Under the pieces are notes generated by a model, which was given only the letters and a program-made list of their open reading frames with translations, ran no database searches and had not been told where the DNA came from. A stretch of DNA of 64,000 bases from Phycisphaerales bacterium. GTDB taxonomy: Bacteria > Planctomycetota > Phycisphaerae > UBA1845 > Fen-1342. The DNA is taken from contig JADJWG010000004.1 in the NCBI GenBank assembly GCA_016716475.1, positions 868,001 to 932,000 on the forward strand, given 5' to 3'. Below, piece after piece: positions 36,177 to 44,674 of this stretch. A program made the translations under genes and the position numbers. Each line of letters begins with the position of its first letter. Position 1 is the stretch's first letter.

Positions 36177-37693
36177 CGGCCGGCCTCGCTGCGCAGAAGT
36201 GTGTGGGCGGCGAGCAGTAACTCCTGGGTGGTGTGAAGCTGCGCCGCGGTCGTACGCAAGTTGCCGACGGAAAGATGCAGAACGTACCGGCCGCGTAGGC
36301 GCGTATGCGAGATGAAGACGCGCCCGTCGGCGTTGACGAGCGCCAGCAGGCGTTCATTGAAGGCGTCTTGCTCCTCGGGTGGCAGCGGTGGGACAGCGCG
36401 GAAGCACACGGTGCCGAACGGGACGGGCGCGGAGAGCTCGAAATGCGACTGGCGCTCGATCCAGGCGGCGAAGTCGCGGGCGAGCCCGCACTGAAAGCGG
36501 ATGCGTGCCTGCAGGCCACTGACGCCAAATGCTTTCAGTACCATCCAGAGTTTCAGGGATCGGAAACGCCGGCCGAGCTGCACGCCGTAATCCATCAGGT
36601 TCGTGACGCCGACTTCATTCGTCATCAGGTAATCAGGAATGACAGAGAAGGCCCGTCGCAGCAGGGCGGGTTCGCGAACGAAGAGCAGGGAGCAGTCCAC
36701 CGGCACGAACAGCCACTTGTGCGGATTGGTAACGATCGAGTCCGCCAGCTCGATACCAGCGAAGAGCGGGCGGTACTCCGGACAGATGCTCGCTGCCAGT
36801 GCGTACGCCCCGTCCACGTGGAGCCACAGGTTCTCGCGCCGGGCGATGGCCGCGATCTCCGGCAGAGGGTCGACCGAGGTCGTCGAAGTGGTGCCGACGG
36901 TCGCCACGATGGCAAGTGGGTAGCGACCGGCGGCCTGGTCGGCCGCCAGCGCGGCTGCGAGCCGGTCCACGCGCAGCCGGAAGGCGCCGTCACTTTCGAT
37001 GCGGCGGAGATTCTCCAGGCCGAGCCCGAGCGTAATCATCGCCTTGTCGATGGATGAGTGTGCCTGGTCGCTGCAATAGACCGTGAGGGGTGGAACGTCG
37101 GTGCGGCCGGCGAGACCGCGGCGCCGCAGCTCGAACGGGGCTCGTTCGCGTGCCGCGGCGAGGGCCAGCAGCGAACTGAGGGAGGCCGTGTCGTTGATGT
37201 GACCACAGAAGTCACCGGGTAGGCCGAGCATCTGGCGGTACCAGTCGCAGGCGTGTTCCTCGAGTTCGGTCTGCGCAGGTCCGGTGCGCCAGAGCATGGC
37301 ATTGACATTCAGCGCCGCCGCGAGTGTTTCCGCGAGGATACCGGGGCCGGAGCCGGTCACCGGGAAATAGGCCATAAATCCGGGGTGATTCCAATGGGTT
37401 GTGCGGGGGGGAATCTGCCGCTCGAAATCCGCGAGGATTTCGTCGAGTGGCTCGCGCTCTTGCGGCGGTGTGGGCGGGAGCGCGCGGCGGAGATCGCCCG
37501 GAACCATGGACGGCAGGACCGGGTAGCGTTCGACTCCTTCGAGGTAGTCGGCAACCCAATCGGCGGCTTGGTGCATGGCCGCACGGAAGGCGGCGGGGTC
37601 CACGTCGCCAGGGTGGGGGGCCTGGGGGGGGCGAAGCGCAGGGTTGGCCGACTGCGCGGTGGGCGGCTGCGGGGTCTGGGGCGTACTGCTCAT
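36173..37693 (-). CDS. PLP-dependent group II (aromatic-L-amino-acid type) decarboxylase
   Basis: 506 residues from the ATG at 37693 with AGAGG 4 bases upstream; another ATG at 37705 is possible. The body matches aromatic amino acid decarboxylases: THWNHPGFMAYFPVTGSGP, GHINDTASLSSLLAL, YCSDQAHSSIDKA, WLHVDGAYALAA and the PLP-lysine motif TNPHKWLFVPVDCS. It decarboxylates Tyr, Trp, DOPA or Phe to the amine. It is first in an operon with wecB and a glycosyltransferase, and phenylalanine hydroxylase is 4 kb away. Substrate choice cannot be read from sequence. Confidence 0.9.
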   Translation of the reverse strand: MSSTPQTPQPPTAQSANPALRPPQAPHPGDVDPAAFRAAMHQAADWVADYLEGVERYPVLPSMVPGDLRRALPPTPPQEREPLDEILADFERQIPPRTTHWNHPGFMAYFPVTGSGPGILAETLAAALNVNAMLWRTGPAQTELEEHACDWYRQMLGLPGDFCGHINDTASLSSLLALAAARERAPFELRRRGLAGRTDVPPLTVYCSDQAHSSIDKAMITLGLGLENLRRIESDGAFRLRVDRLAAALAADQAAGRYPLAIVATVGTTSTTSVDPLPEIAAIARRENLWLHVDGAYALAASICPEYRPLFAGIELADSIVTNPHKWLFVPVDCSLLFVREPALLRRAFSVIPDYLMTNEVGVTNLMDYGVQLGRRFRSLKLWMVLKAFGVSGLQARIRFQCGLARDFAAWIERQSHFELSAPVPFGTVCFRAVPPLPPEEQDAFNERLLALVNADGRVFISHTRLRGRYVLHLSVGNLRTTAAQLHTTQELLLAAHTLLRSEAGR

Positions 37694-37896
37694 GGGGCCT
37701 CTCATGGGGCACCCCGCCAGTGGGGTTGATCAGAAAAATTCGCCGGAATCAGGTATTATTGGCCCGGGTCAAGGCGGCGTCTACCGGGTTGGGCGTGGGG
37801 CGCGGCTCTCGCGCTTGTGGCTTGGGTTGGGCGTGGGGGATTGCCGATAACCGGTGATAGGAGCGTGTTGTTGCTGCAGCGCTGCGCGAGGTGCCC

Positions 37897-39291
37897 GTGC
37901 CGAGTCCACGCCCGACGAATCCCGCTACGGCTGACGGTGAGTTGAGCCAGGAGTTTGCAGAGCGGCTGACGGGCCTCTCGGGCCGGGTCGGGGAACTGTG
38001 CAACGAGTTTGACCAGTTGCAGACCGTCTTGCGTAGCGAGACGGAAGCACTGGAGCGGCAACAGGTCGAGCTGTCCGAGTTGGTCGCACGCACCGAGGAG
38101 CGCGGCCGGGAGCTGCGTACCAAGACCGAGAAGCTCGACCGGATCGAGTCCGAGCTGCGGCGGCGGATGGAGGAATTGCAGACTCGGAAGCGGGAGTTCG
38201 ACCAGCAACGCACCGCGTTCGAGGAACAGCGGGTTGCGTTCGAGTTGCGGCAGGGGGAGATCCAGGAACGGTCGCAGGCGTTCGAGGAAATCGAATCCGC
38301 CCTGAAGGAGCGCGAAGCGGAGTTGCAGGCGCGCGAGGAGGCCTGTGCAGTCCGGGCGCGCGAGTTAACCGCACAGGAAAACGGCTGCGGGGAGCGTGAG
38401 GCCGAGCTAGCCGAGCGGCGCAGCTACATCGAGGAATCACAGGAGACGCTCGGACACGAGGAAGAACAGGTTCGTAAGCGCGAGGCCGCGCTGGCCGCCC
38501 GCACCGAGATGCTCGAACAGCGTCGTGCTGAAGTGGTCAGTGAAGAAGAGCGACTGCTCCAGCGCGAGGCCGCACTTGCGGCGCGGGCCAAGGACTACCA
38601 GGGGCGACGGGCATTGCTGGCACAGAAGGGTGGTGCGAACCGGGAGGTGGGCGAGCCGCGGGACGCGCACCAGCAGCAGCGCGAGGCCGAGTTGGTCGCC
38701 CGCGTGCAGGAACTGGAATCGGTCGTCGCCGCGTTGCAGGCGGGGGCGGGCGATGCAGCCGCCCCTGAGGACGATGACGGCGTAGCGGAGCGGCAGGCGG
38801 CGCTCGCTCGGCGGGAGGCCGAACTGCACGCCTGGGAGGAACGGCTTGAGCAGCGTGCAACCGTCGGTGGTGGGGCGTCCCCGGACGGAGGCGCCGAGGA
38901 ATTGCAGCACCGCAGCGGCGAATTGTCGCTGCAGCGTGAAACGCTGGCGCTGGAGGAGGAAGAACTGAAACTGCGTCGTGCACGGCTCGACGACTTCCGT
39001 GCACAGCTTGAAGCCGAGGAGAGCGGAATCGGACTGGCACACGATGGGCTTGCCAATCTTGCACCGGCCGAGGTCGCGGGTGACGCAGAAACGCCCCCCA
39101 CCGAAGCAGCAGAAGAGCAGGTCGATGAATCTCAACTTTCCCCCCAGCAGCAGCAGAAGCTCCGCGTCCTGCGGCGCATCACCGGCGGCCGTGTGAGTGA
39201 TCGTGACCTGCTGGCCCGCCTGGAGAGTGACGGTGCAGCGGATCCGGCCCCGGCGGAGCGGAAGAAGCGCAGCCGCTGGTGGGGCGGGTAA
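37897..39291 (+). CDS. Long coiled-coil protein
   Basis: 464 residues; the GTG at 37897 with GAGG 5 bases upstream is preferred over the GTG at 37891. Almost the whole chain is a predicted coiled coil of Glu/Arg/Gln heptads, with a repeating unit like REAELAAR(T/A)E (for example KREAALAARTEMLEQRR and QREAALAARAKDYQGRR). The N-terminal 30 and the C-terminal 60 residues differ, the latter ending in basic ERKKRSRWW. No signal peptide or membrane helix. Likely a structural or tethering protein; it lies 112 bases before def but may be an independent unit. Confidence 0.75.
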   Translation: MPSPRPTNPATADGELSQEFAERLTGLSGRVGELCNEFDQLQTVLRSETEALERQQVELSELVARTEERGRELRTKTEKLDRIESELRRRMEELQTRKREFDQQRTAFEEQRVAFELRQGEIQERSQAFEEIESALKEREAELQAREEACAVRARELTAQENGCGEREAELAERRSYIEESQETLGHEEEQVRKREAALAARTEMLEQRRAEVVSEEERLLQREAALAARAKDYQGRRALLAQKGGANREVGEPRDAHQQQREAELVARVQELESVVAALQAGAGDAAAPEDDDGVAERQAALARREAELHAWEERLEQRATVGGGASPDGGAEELQHRSGELSLQRETLALEEEELKLRRARLDDFRAQLEAEESGIGLAHDGLANLAPAEVAGDAETPPTEAAEEQVDESQLSPQQQQKLRVLRRITGGRVSDRDLLARLESDGAADPAPAERKKRSRWWGG

Positions 39292-39350
39292 CCAGCGTCC
39301 TGCGGGTGTTTGTCGCAGGGTCCACCGCGCGCGGTGCTGGAGGGACACGC

Positions 39351-39356
39351 TATACT
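39351..39356 (+). promoter_or_regulatory. -10 box ahead of def
   Basis: TATACT lies 47 bases before the def start at 39404. No good -35 hexamer was found at normal spacing. It likely drives def-fmt-rsmB. Confidence 0.35.
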
Positions 39357-39403
39357 GTCACTACGGTGTATGTTGCTGTTGCCGGCGCGTGCAGGGAGCC
39401 CGC

Positions 39404-39952
39404 GTGTCGCTCGATCTCGCCAAGCTGTACATCATTCATTACCCCGACCCGCGCCTGCGCAAGCGGAGTGCTGCGATCACGGAATTCGCCCCGGACCTTG
39501 CGGCGTTTGCCGCCCGGATGCACGAGTTGATGCGCACCGGGCGGGGTGTGGGGCTGGCCGCGCCGCAGGTCGGGGTGAACGTGCGGCTGTTCGTCCTGAA
39601 CCCGACGGGTGAGCCGCAGGACGGGCTGACGCTCGTGAATCCGGAATTGCACGATCCGGAGGGGCTGGTCGAAGCCGAGGAGGGTTGCCTGTCCATCCCC
39701 GCCGTCGCGGTGCAGGTGCGGCGCGCGCAGCGGCTGCGTGTGACGGCGCAGGACGTTCAAGGTCGGCCGTTCGAATTCATCGCCGAAGATCTCGTCGCGC
39801 GCATCTGCCAGCATGAAACGGACCATCTCGAAGGCGTGCTCATTCTTGACAAGCAGGGGCCGACGGACGAGATCGCGAATCGCAAAGTGGTCCGCGCGCT
39901 CGAGGATGCGTGGCGGGAGCGTTACGGGCGCTTGCCGGTAGGCCGGCGCTGA
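39404..39952 (+). CDS. def: Peptide deformylase
   Basis: 182 residues from a GTG with GGGAG 5 bases upstream. All three metal-site motifs are present: GVGLAAPQVG, EEGCLSIP (Cys ligand) and QHETDHLEG (two His ligands and catalytic Glu). It removes the formyl group from new polypeptides in the cytoplasm. It is first in a def-fmt-rsmB cluster, the order also seen in Escherichia coli. Confidence 0.95.
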   Translation: MSLDLAKLYIIHYPDPRLRKRSAAITEFAPDLAAFAARMHELMRTGRGVGLAAPQVGVNVRLFVLNPTGEPQDGLTLVNPELHDPEGLVEAEEGCLSIPAVAVQVRRAQRLRVTAQDVQGRPFEFIAEDLVARICQHETDHLEGVLILDKQGPTDEIANRKVVRALEDAWRERYGRLPVGRR

Positions 39953-39999
39953 ACCCCGCGGCCGCTGCCCCGGCGCAGCCGGCCGCAGATGGCGCGAGC

Positions 40000-40956
40000 A
40001 TGCGGATTGCTTTTCTCGGAACGGGTGACTTCGCCGTGCCGGCCTTACGGCGCCTGCACGCCGCCGGACACACGCTTGTCGTGGTGATCAGCCAGCCCGA
40101 TCGTGCGGCGGGCCGGGGCCGCGCCGTGCAACCGACGCCGGTGCGTGCAGCGGCGCTCGAGCTTGGCCTGCGCCACGTGCCAACCGCGGACATCAATGGG
40201 CTGCCGCCCGCCGATCTGCTCAGCGGGGCGGATATCGGCGTGGTGGCCGCATTCGGACAAAAACTGGGGCCGGCACTGCTCGGGGCGGTGCCGCGCGGTT
40301 TTGTGAACATTCACGGATCCCTGTTGCCCAAGTATCGCGGGGCAGCGCCGTATCAATGGGCCATCCTCTCCGGTGAAACAGTGACGGGGGTTACGATCTT
40401 CCAACTCAACGAGCGCTGGGACGCCGGGTCGGTTTGGGCAAGTCGCGAGACCCCGATCGACCCGCGCGAGACGGCGGACGAGTTGCATGACCGCCTCGCG
40501 TTACTGGGCGCGGCGGCAATTGTGGACGTGCTGCCGGCAATCGCCGCGGGCCGGCTCGAGCCGCAAACTCAGGATGCGCAGCAAGCCACCCGCGCACCTA
40601 AGCTGCGCAAGTCCGACGGATACGTGGACTGGTCTGCGACGGCCGCCGAGGTCGTCCGCCGGATCCACGGCCTGTGGTCGTGGCCGGCGGTGGCATGTGC
40701 CTATGTGGGCCGTGACCAGCGGCGCGAACGACTCCTGCTGGCGCGCGCGGAAGTTGCGGACGGCGTCACACCTGTGTCCCAGCAGTGGCGACCCGGCGCG
40801 TTTCACCCCGATCGTACGATACAGGCAGGCATCGGCCGGGTACGATTGCTCGAGGTGAAGCCGGCCGGCAAGTCCCTGATGCCCTTCGCGGCGTTCGCGA
40901 ACGGTCGGGCGATTGCACCGCCAGACCGGCTCGATGCACCCGAAGCGGACATATGA
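40000..40956 (+). CDS. fmt: Methionyl-tRNA formyltransferase
   Basis: 318 residues from the ATG at 40000. N-terminal MRIAFLGTGDFAVPALRRL and the formyl-transfer motif VNIHGSLLPKYRGAAPYQWA (with Asn/His) plus DAGSVWA are diagnostic. The C-terminal domain (from about 205) is the OB-like tRNA-binding part. It formylates initiator Met-tRNA. The stop overlaps the rsmB start at ATGA. Confidence 0.95.
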   Translation: MRIAFLGTGDFAVPALRRLHAAGHTLVVVISQPDRAAGRGRAVQPTPVRAAALELGLRHVPTADINGLPPADLLSGADIGVVAAFGQKLGPALLGAVPRGFVNIHGSLLPKYRGAAPYQWAILSGETVTGVTIFQLNERWDAGSVWASRETPIDPRETADELHDRLALLGAAAIVDVLPAIAAGRLEPQTQDAQQATRAPKLRKSDGYVDWSATAAEVVRRIHGLWSWPAVACAYVGRDQRRERLLLARAEVADGVTPVSQQWRPGAFHPDRTIQAGIGRVRLLEVKPAGKSLMPFAAFANGRAIAPPDRLDAPEADI

Positions 40957-42359
40957 CAATCGTCGAAGGTCTTGATGGGCGCCGCGCGGCCGCGCACGCC
41001 GTGACGGAGGTCCTCGCCGGGGTGCGGTTTGCGGGGGAAACACTTGCCGCGCTCAGCACCGCTGGGCAACTGCACGGTCCGGCGCTGGGGCGGGCGATGG
41101 ACATTGCCTACGGCACGGTGCGCCACCTCTTGACGATTGAGCGGATTCTCGCCCAGGTAGCGCGCTTTGACCCGACCCGCACTCCGCCGGCGGTGCGGGC
41201 GATTCTCAGCACTGCCGCGTTCGAGCTGCTCTGGCGCTCGGGCACCCCGCACTACGCGGCTGTGAATGAAGCGGTGAATCTCGCGCGGCGCGTGGTGCGC
41301 GGGCGGGCGCCGGGCATGGTGAATGCGGTGTTACGTCGGCTGGCTGCCACTTGCCCCGAAACCGACCTGGTCCCATGGGTACGACACGATCCCACCTTGA
41401 TTCGCATGGGCTGGAACCTGGCACGGCGCCTGGTCCTGGCGGTCCTGCCAACCGCGGACGCGCGGGATGGCTTCCTGGCACACACGGCGGCCGCGACCGG
41501 GCTCAGGGCAAGTCACTACGCGGGTTGGGTCACGCGGTACGGCGCAGCCCCGGCCGAGGCGGCTGCCTGGGCATCGCAGGCCGTGCCGCCCATCGTGCTC
41601 CAGCGGCATAAGCTGCGCGCGTCAGAGGACCAATTTCGTGCCACCTGCGGTGCGAACTACGGCGAGCTGGTGGAGTTTGCGGACGACGCGGCGTACTTCG
41701 CCCCCACGGTGCCGATTGCGACCGTGCCGGCTTTCGAGGATGGCCTTGGATACGTGCAGGACACCACCGCCCATGCGGCCGCGCTCGCGCTGGAACCGCA
41801 ACCGGGGGAGCGCATTCTCGATCTGTGCGCGGCCCCCGGAGGCAAAACCATTGCGCTCGCGTGCGCCGCGCAAGACGGTGCACGGATTCTCGCCACCGAC
41901 ATCGCGCCTGACCGGTTGCGACGGATTCGCGAGAACGTGGAGCGGTTGAAGCTTACTTCGATCGAGGTCGGGGTTGTGAGTGCGGACGGACGCGAGCTCC
42001 TGGCTGAAGCCGGTCAATTCGACGCGGCCCTGGTGGATGTACCGTGCTCAAATACGGGGGTATTGGCACGGCGCCCGGAGGCGCGCCTCGGATTCCGGTC
42101 GTCGAAGCTCGCCGCGCTGGTAGCCGTGCAGGCGGAGTTGCTGACCCGTGCCGCGCGCTGCATACGGCCGGGTGGGCGACTGGTCTACAGCACGTGCAGC
42201 ATCGAGCCGGCGGAGAACGAGGAGGTGGTGGCCGCATTTGTAGCGGCGCACCCGGCGTGGCACGTGGTGGCGGAACAGGTCACGCTGCCGACGTGGGGTC
42301 CGGCGCGTGCGCTGTGGCGTGACGGGGGGTACTGGGCGCGGCTGGTGCAGGCACCGTAA
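40953..42359 (+). CDS. rsmB: 16S rRNA (cytosine-967-C5)-methyltransferase
   Basis: 468 residues, starting within the fmt stop. An N-terminal NusB-like helical domain (about 1-140, including YGTVRHLLTIERIL) is followed by the SAM-dependent methyltransferase domain: LDLCAAPGGKT, ATDIAPDRLRRI, and the two cysteines in VDVPCSNTGVLARRPEARL and YSTCSIEPAENE. It methylates C967 of 16S rRNA. Coupling with def and fmt ties translation start and ribosome maturation together. Confidence 0.93.
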   Translation: MTIVEGLDGRRAAAHAVTEVLAGVRFAGETLAALSTAGQLHGPALGRAMDIAYGTVRHLLTIERILAQVARFDPTRTPPAVRAILSTAAFELLWRSGTPHYAAVNEAVNLARRVVRGRAPGMVNAVLRRLAATCPETDLVPWVRHDPTLIRMGWNLARRLVLAVLPTADARDGFLAHTAAATGLRASHYAGWVTRYGAAPAEAAAWASQAVPPIVLQRHKLRASEDQFRATCGANYGELVEFADDAAYFAPTVPIATVPAFEDGLGYVQDTTAHAAALALEPQPGERILDLCAAPGGKTIALACAAQDGARILATDIAPDRLRRIRENVERLKLTSIEVGVVSADGRELLAEAGQFDAALVDVPCSNTGVLARRPEARLGFRSSKLAALVAVQAELLTRAARCIRPGGRLVYSTCSIEPAENEEVVAAFVAAHPAWHVVAEQVTLPTWGPARALWRDGGYWARLVQAP

Positions 42360-42362
42360 ACC

Positions 42363-42623
42363 CTATGCCGGAGATTGCGTCGGCGCAAGTTGCTTGTGGC
42401 TGCCGTCGCACCAAGGCGGGGTGCCGGTCTGGTGGCACTGGCAGATCCACTTTTTGCCTGGCTCGGTGAGTTCGCACACGAAGGGCTTGCACCCGGTATC
42501 CATCCGGTTGTGCGAACCGTCGCAGTAGGGCAGCTTCTGTGAATGGCCGCAGGTACAGTAGGCCTTCTTGCCCGGAGTTTCGTCGACGCCGATGGGTCGA
42601 GTGCCGTGGATCGGTTCCGCCAT
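42363..42623 (-). CDS. Double CDGSH iron-sulfur protein
   Basis: 86 residues with two CDGSH motifs, YCTCGHSQKLPYCDGSH and ICQCHQTGTPPWCDGSH, each giving the Cys3-His set for a 2Fe-2S cluster. This is the bacterial two-motif (mitoNEET-related, type 3/miner2-like) form. It has no membrane helix. The likely role is electron or cluster transfer. It ends 3 bases from the convergent rsmB and is divergent from polX across a palindrome. Confidence 0.9.
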   Translation of the reverse strand: MAEPIHGTRPIGVDETPGKKAYCTCGHSQKLPYCDGSHNRMDTGCKPFVCELTEPGKKWICQCHQTGTPPWCDGSHKQLAPTQSPA

Positions 42624-42701
42624 GGAAATTCTGCCTTGTCATACGCGGGGGTGGTCTGGTTCGAAGCCCGCAGCACCTGACGTGCGCGCGGTACCGCGGC
42701 G

Positions 42702-42707
42702 ATTATA
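42702..42707 (-). promoter_or_regulatory. Consensus -10 box for CDGSH gene
   Basis: Minus-strand TATAAT, a perfect -10 hexamer, about 80 bases before the start at 42623. The matching -35 position (42725-42730 at 17-base spacing) falls inside the palindrome at 42722-42747. Confidence 0.5.
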
Positions 42708-42721
42708 GCCGACTGCGGCGC

Positions 42722-42747
42722 CGCGGTTGTAGCGCACGACAACCGCG
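42722..42747. promoter_or_regulatory. 9-bp perfect palindrome, candidate operator between divergent genes
   Basis: CGCGGTTGT at 42722-42730 and ACAACCGCG at 42739-42747 are perfect inverted repeats with an 8-base centre. It overlaps the predicted -35 of the CDGSH gene and lies 24 bases before the polX start, whose GGAGG is at 42762. It could be a repressor site or an RNA hairpin. Confidence 0.5.
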
Positions 42748-42771
42748 CCTATAAACACGGCGGAGGTTGGC

Positions 42772-44529
42772 ATGGTCAAGTCCCCGCCGCTTACCCAGGC
42801 GGATGTCGCCCGAGTATTCGAGGAGGTCGCGAACCTGCTCGAGATCCAGGGGGCGGACGGTTTCCGCGTCAACTCCTATCGCCGCATCGCACGTACGGTC
42901 AGCGAACTGACTCGTGATCTGCATGAAATCGCTGCGGAAGGTGGCTTGGCGCAGCTCCCGGGGATCGGAAAATCCTCGGCGGAGAAGATCGCCGAACTGC
43001 TCCACACGGGCCGACTTTCGCTGCGCGAGGAACTGGCCGCCGAAGTGCCGCCCACGCTGCTCGAGTTGCTACGGATCCCCACGGTGGGGCCCAAGAAGGT
43101 GGCGCTGCTGTGGAAAGAGCGCGGCATTACGAAGCTGACGGAATTGAAGGCGGCGCTCGCCGCCGGCGCGCTCGCGGGACTCAAGGGTTTCGGCGACAAG
43201 TCGATCGCACAGATTGCACACGGGATCGAGTTTCTCGAAAGCAGCGCCGGTCGCGTCCGCCTCGGCGATGCCTGGGGGCTCGCGGAGCGCCTGCGGGCGG
43301 AAGTGGCGCACCTGCCGGGAGTGGATCGGGTCGAATGGGCCGGTTCGTTGCGGCGTGGGCGCGAAACGGTGGGCGACCTCGATCTGCTCTGTGTCGCGGA
43401 AGACGGCGCCGCAGTCGTTGCGGCGTTCGTCCAACTGCCCGGCGCTGTGGAAACCCTGGCAGCCGGTGACACCAAAGGTTCAGCGCGCTTCGAGCTGCGT
43501 GGCGGACAGGTGCAGGTGGATCTGCGCGTAGTCTCGGCGCGTTCGTTTGGTGCGGCCTGGCAGTACTTCACCGGCAGCAAGGAACACAATGTCCGCCTGC
43601 GCGAGCTCGCGGTACGGCGCGGGTGGAGTCTCAATGAGTACGGCTTGACGGAGGGCGAGCGGGTCATCGCCTCGGAAACGGAGGAGGAGATCTATGCGGC
43701 GCTCGATCTGCCCTGGATTCCACCCGAGTTACGTGAGGACCGTGGCGAACTGGCGGCGGAGGGAGTGCCGGCGCACTTGTTGCGGGTGGAGGACATCCGC
43801 GGGGACTTGCACCTGCACACCACGGCGAGTGATGGTCGCAACACCATCACCGAGATGATTGCGGCGGCGCAGACGCGCGGCTACGAGTACCTCTGCATCA
43901 CGGACCACTCGCGCAGCAGCGTGATCGCCAACGGCCTGTCGGAGGAACGCCTGCGGGCGCACATCGCCGACGTGCGGGCCGCGGCGCGGACCGCGCAAGG
44001 TATCCGGGTCTGGATCGGGAGCGAGGTCGACATTCTCGCGGACGGCAAGCTGGATTACCCGGATGAACTGCTGGCCGAGCTGGATTTCGTCGTGGCCTCG
44101 GTGCATGCCGGCATGGGTCAGGATGCCGCGGCGAACACCCGGCGTGTCCTCGGCGCCATCCACAATCCATACGTCCATTGTATCGGCCACCTCACGGGTC
44201 GGTTGATACATGAACGGGAGGCGATGCCACTCGATGTGGAAGCAATCTGCCGGGCGGCGGCTGCGACGGGCACGGCGCTGGAGATCAACGCCAGCTACCT
44301 GCGGCTTGACCTCAAGGACCAGCACGCGCGGCGGGCGCACGAGTTGGGTGTCACCATCGCGATCAACACGGACGCCCACGAAGTCGGCCAGTACGACCAG
44401 ATGCGCTACGGAGTGACCACCGCCCGACGCGCCGGGCTGGAGCGCGGTGATGTCCTGAACACCCGGCCGGCGGCGGACATCATGGCCTTCGTTTCCGCGA
44501 AGAGAAAACACGGCCCCGCGCGGGATTGA
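42772..44529 (+). CDS. polX: DNA polymerase X family with PHP domain
   Basis: 585 residues; GGAGG precedes the ATG. An N-terminal helix-hairpin-helix region (LPGIGKSSAEKIAELL, then PTVGPKKVALLW) is followed by the polymerase site WAGSLRRGRETVGDLDLLC, with the aspartate pair for metal, and a C-terminal PHP phosphoesterase domain (DLHLHTTASDG, CITDHSRSS, INTDAH). Bacterial PolX fills gaps in repair and has 3'-5' exonuclease activity in the PHP part. Length is normal. Confidence 0.94.
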   Translation: MVKSPPLTQADVARVFEEVANLLEIQGADGFRVNSYRRIARTVSELTRDLHEIAAEGGLAQLPGIGKSSAEKIAELLHTGRLSLREELAAEVPPTLLELLRIPTVGPKKVALLWKERGITKLTELKAALAAGALAGLKGFGDKSIAQIAHGIEFLESSAGRVRLGDAWGLAERLRAEVAHLPGVDRVEWAGSLRRGRETVGDLDLLCVAEDGAAVVAAFVQLPGAVETLAAGDTKGSARFELRGGQVQVDLRVVSARSFGAAWQYFTGSKEHNVRLRELAVRRGWSLNEYGLTEGERVIASETEEEIYAALDLPWIPPELREDRGELAAEGVPAHLLRVEDIRGDLHLHTTASDGRNTITEMIAAAQTRGYEYLCITDHSRSSVIANGLSEERLRAHIADVRAAARTAQGIRVWIGSEVDILADGKLDYPDELLAELDFVVASVHAGMGQDAAANTRRVLGAIHNPYVHCIGHLTGRLIHEREAMPLDVEAICRAAAATGTALEINASYLRLDLKDQHARRAHELGVTIAINTDAHEVGQYDQMRYGVTTARRAGLERGDVLNTRPAADIMAFVSAKRKHGPARD

Positions 44530-44603
44530 AGAGGACCGGCACCGGGGGCTCTCGCGGTTCCATTGTGCGCCGCTGGCCGGGAGGGCGCCCGACGAAGTTC
44601 TGT

Positions 44604-44631
44604 TTGACACATCCCGGCACAGCGGTATCGT
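44604..44631 (+). promoter_or_regulatory. Sigma-70-like promoter for SRPBCC gene
   Basis: A perfect TTGACA at 44604-44609 and TATCGT at 44626-44631 are separated by 16 bases. The predicted transcript starts about 37 bases before the ATG at 44675, which has AGGGAG upstream. Confidence 0.55.
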
Positions 44632-44674
44632 CGGCCGCCGGGATTGTGGGTGTACCATTGACAGGGAGCGGCCG

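Noticed and set aside
37726..37759. TTGATC and TATTAT ahead of the coiled-coil gene
   Set aside because: The 22-base spacing is too long for a standard promoter.
42658..42668. GGTTCGAAGCC, resembling a tRNA T-loop
   Set aside because: No acceptor, D or anticodon stems could be found around it on either strand.
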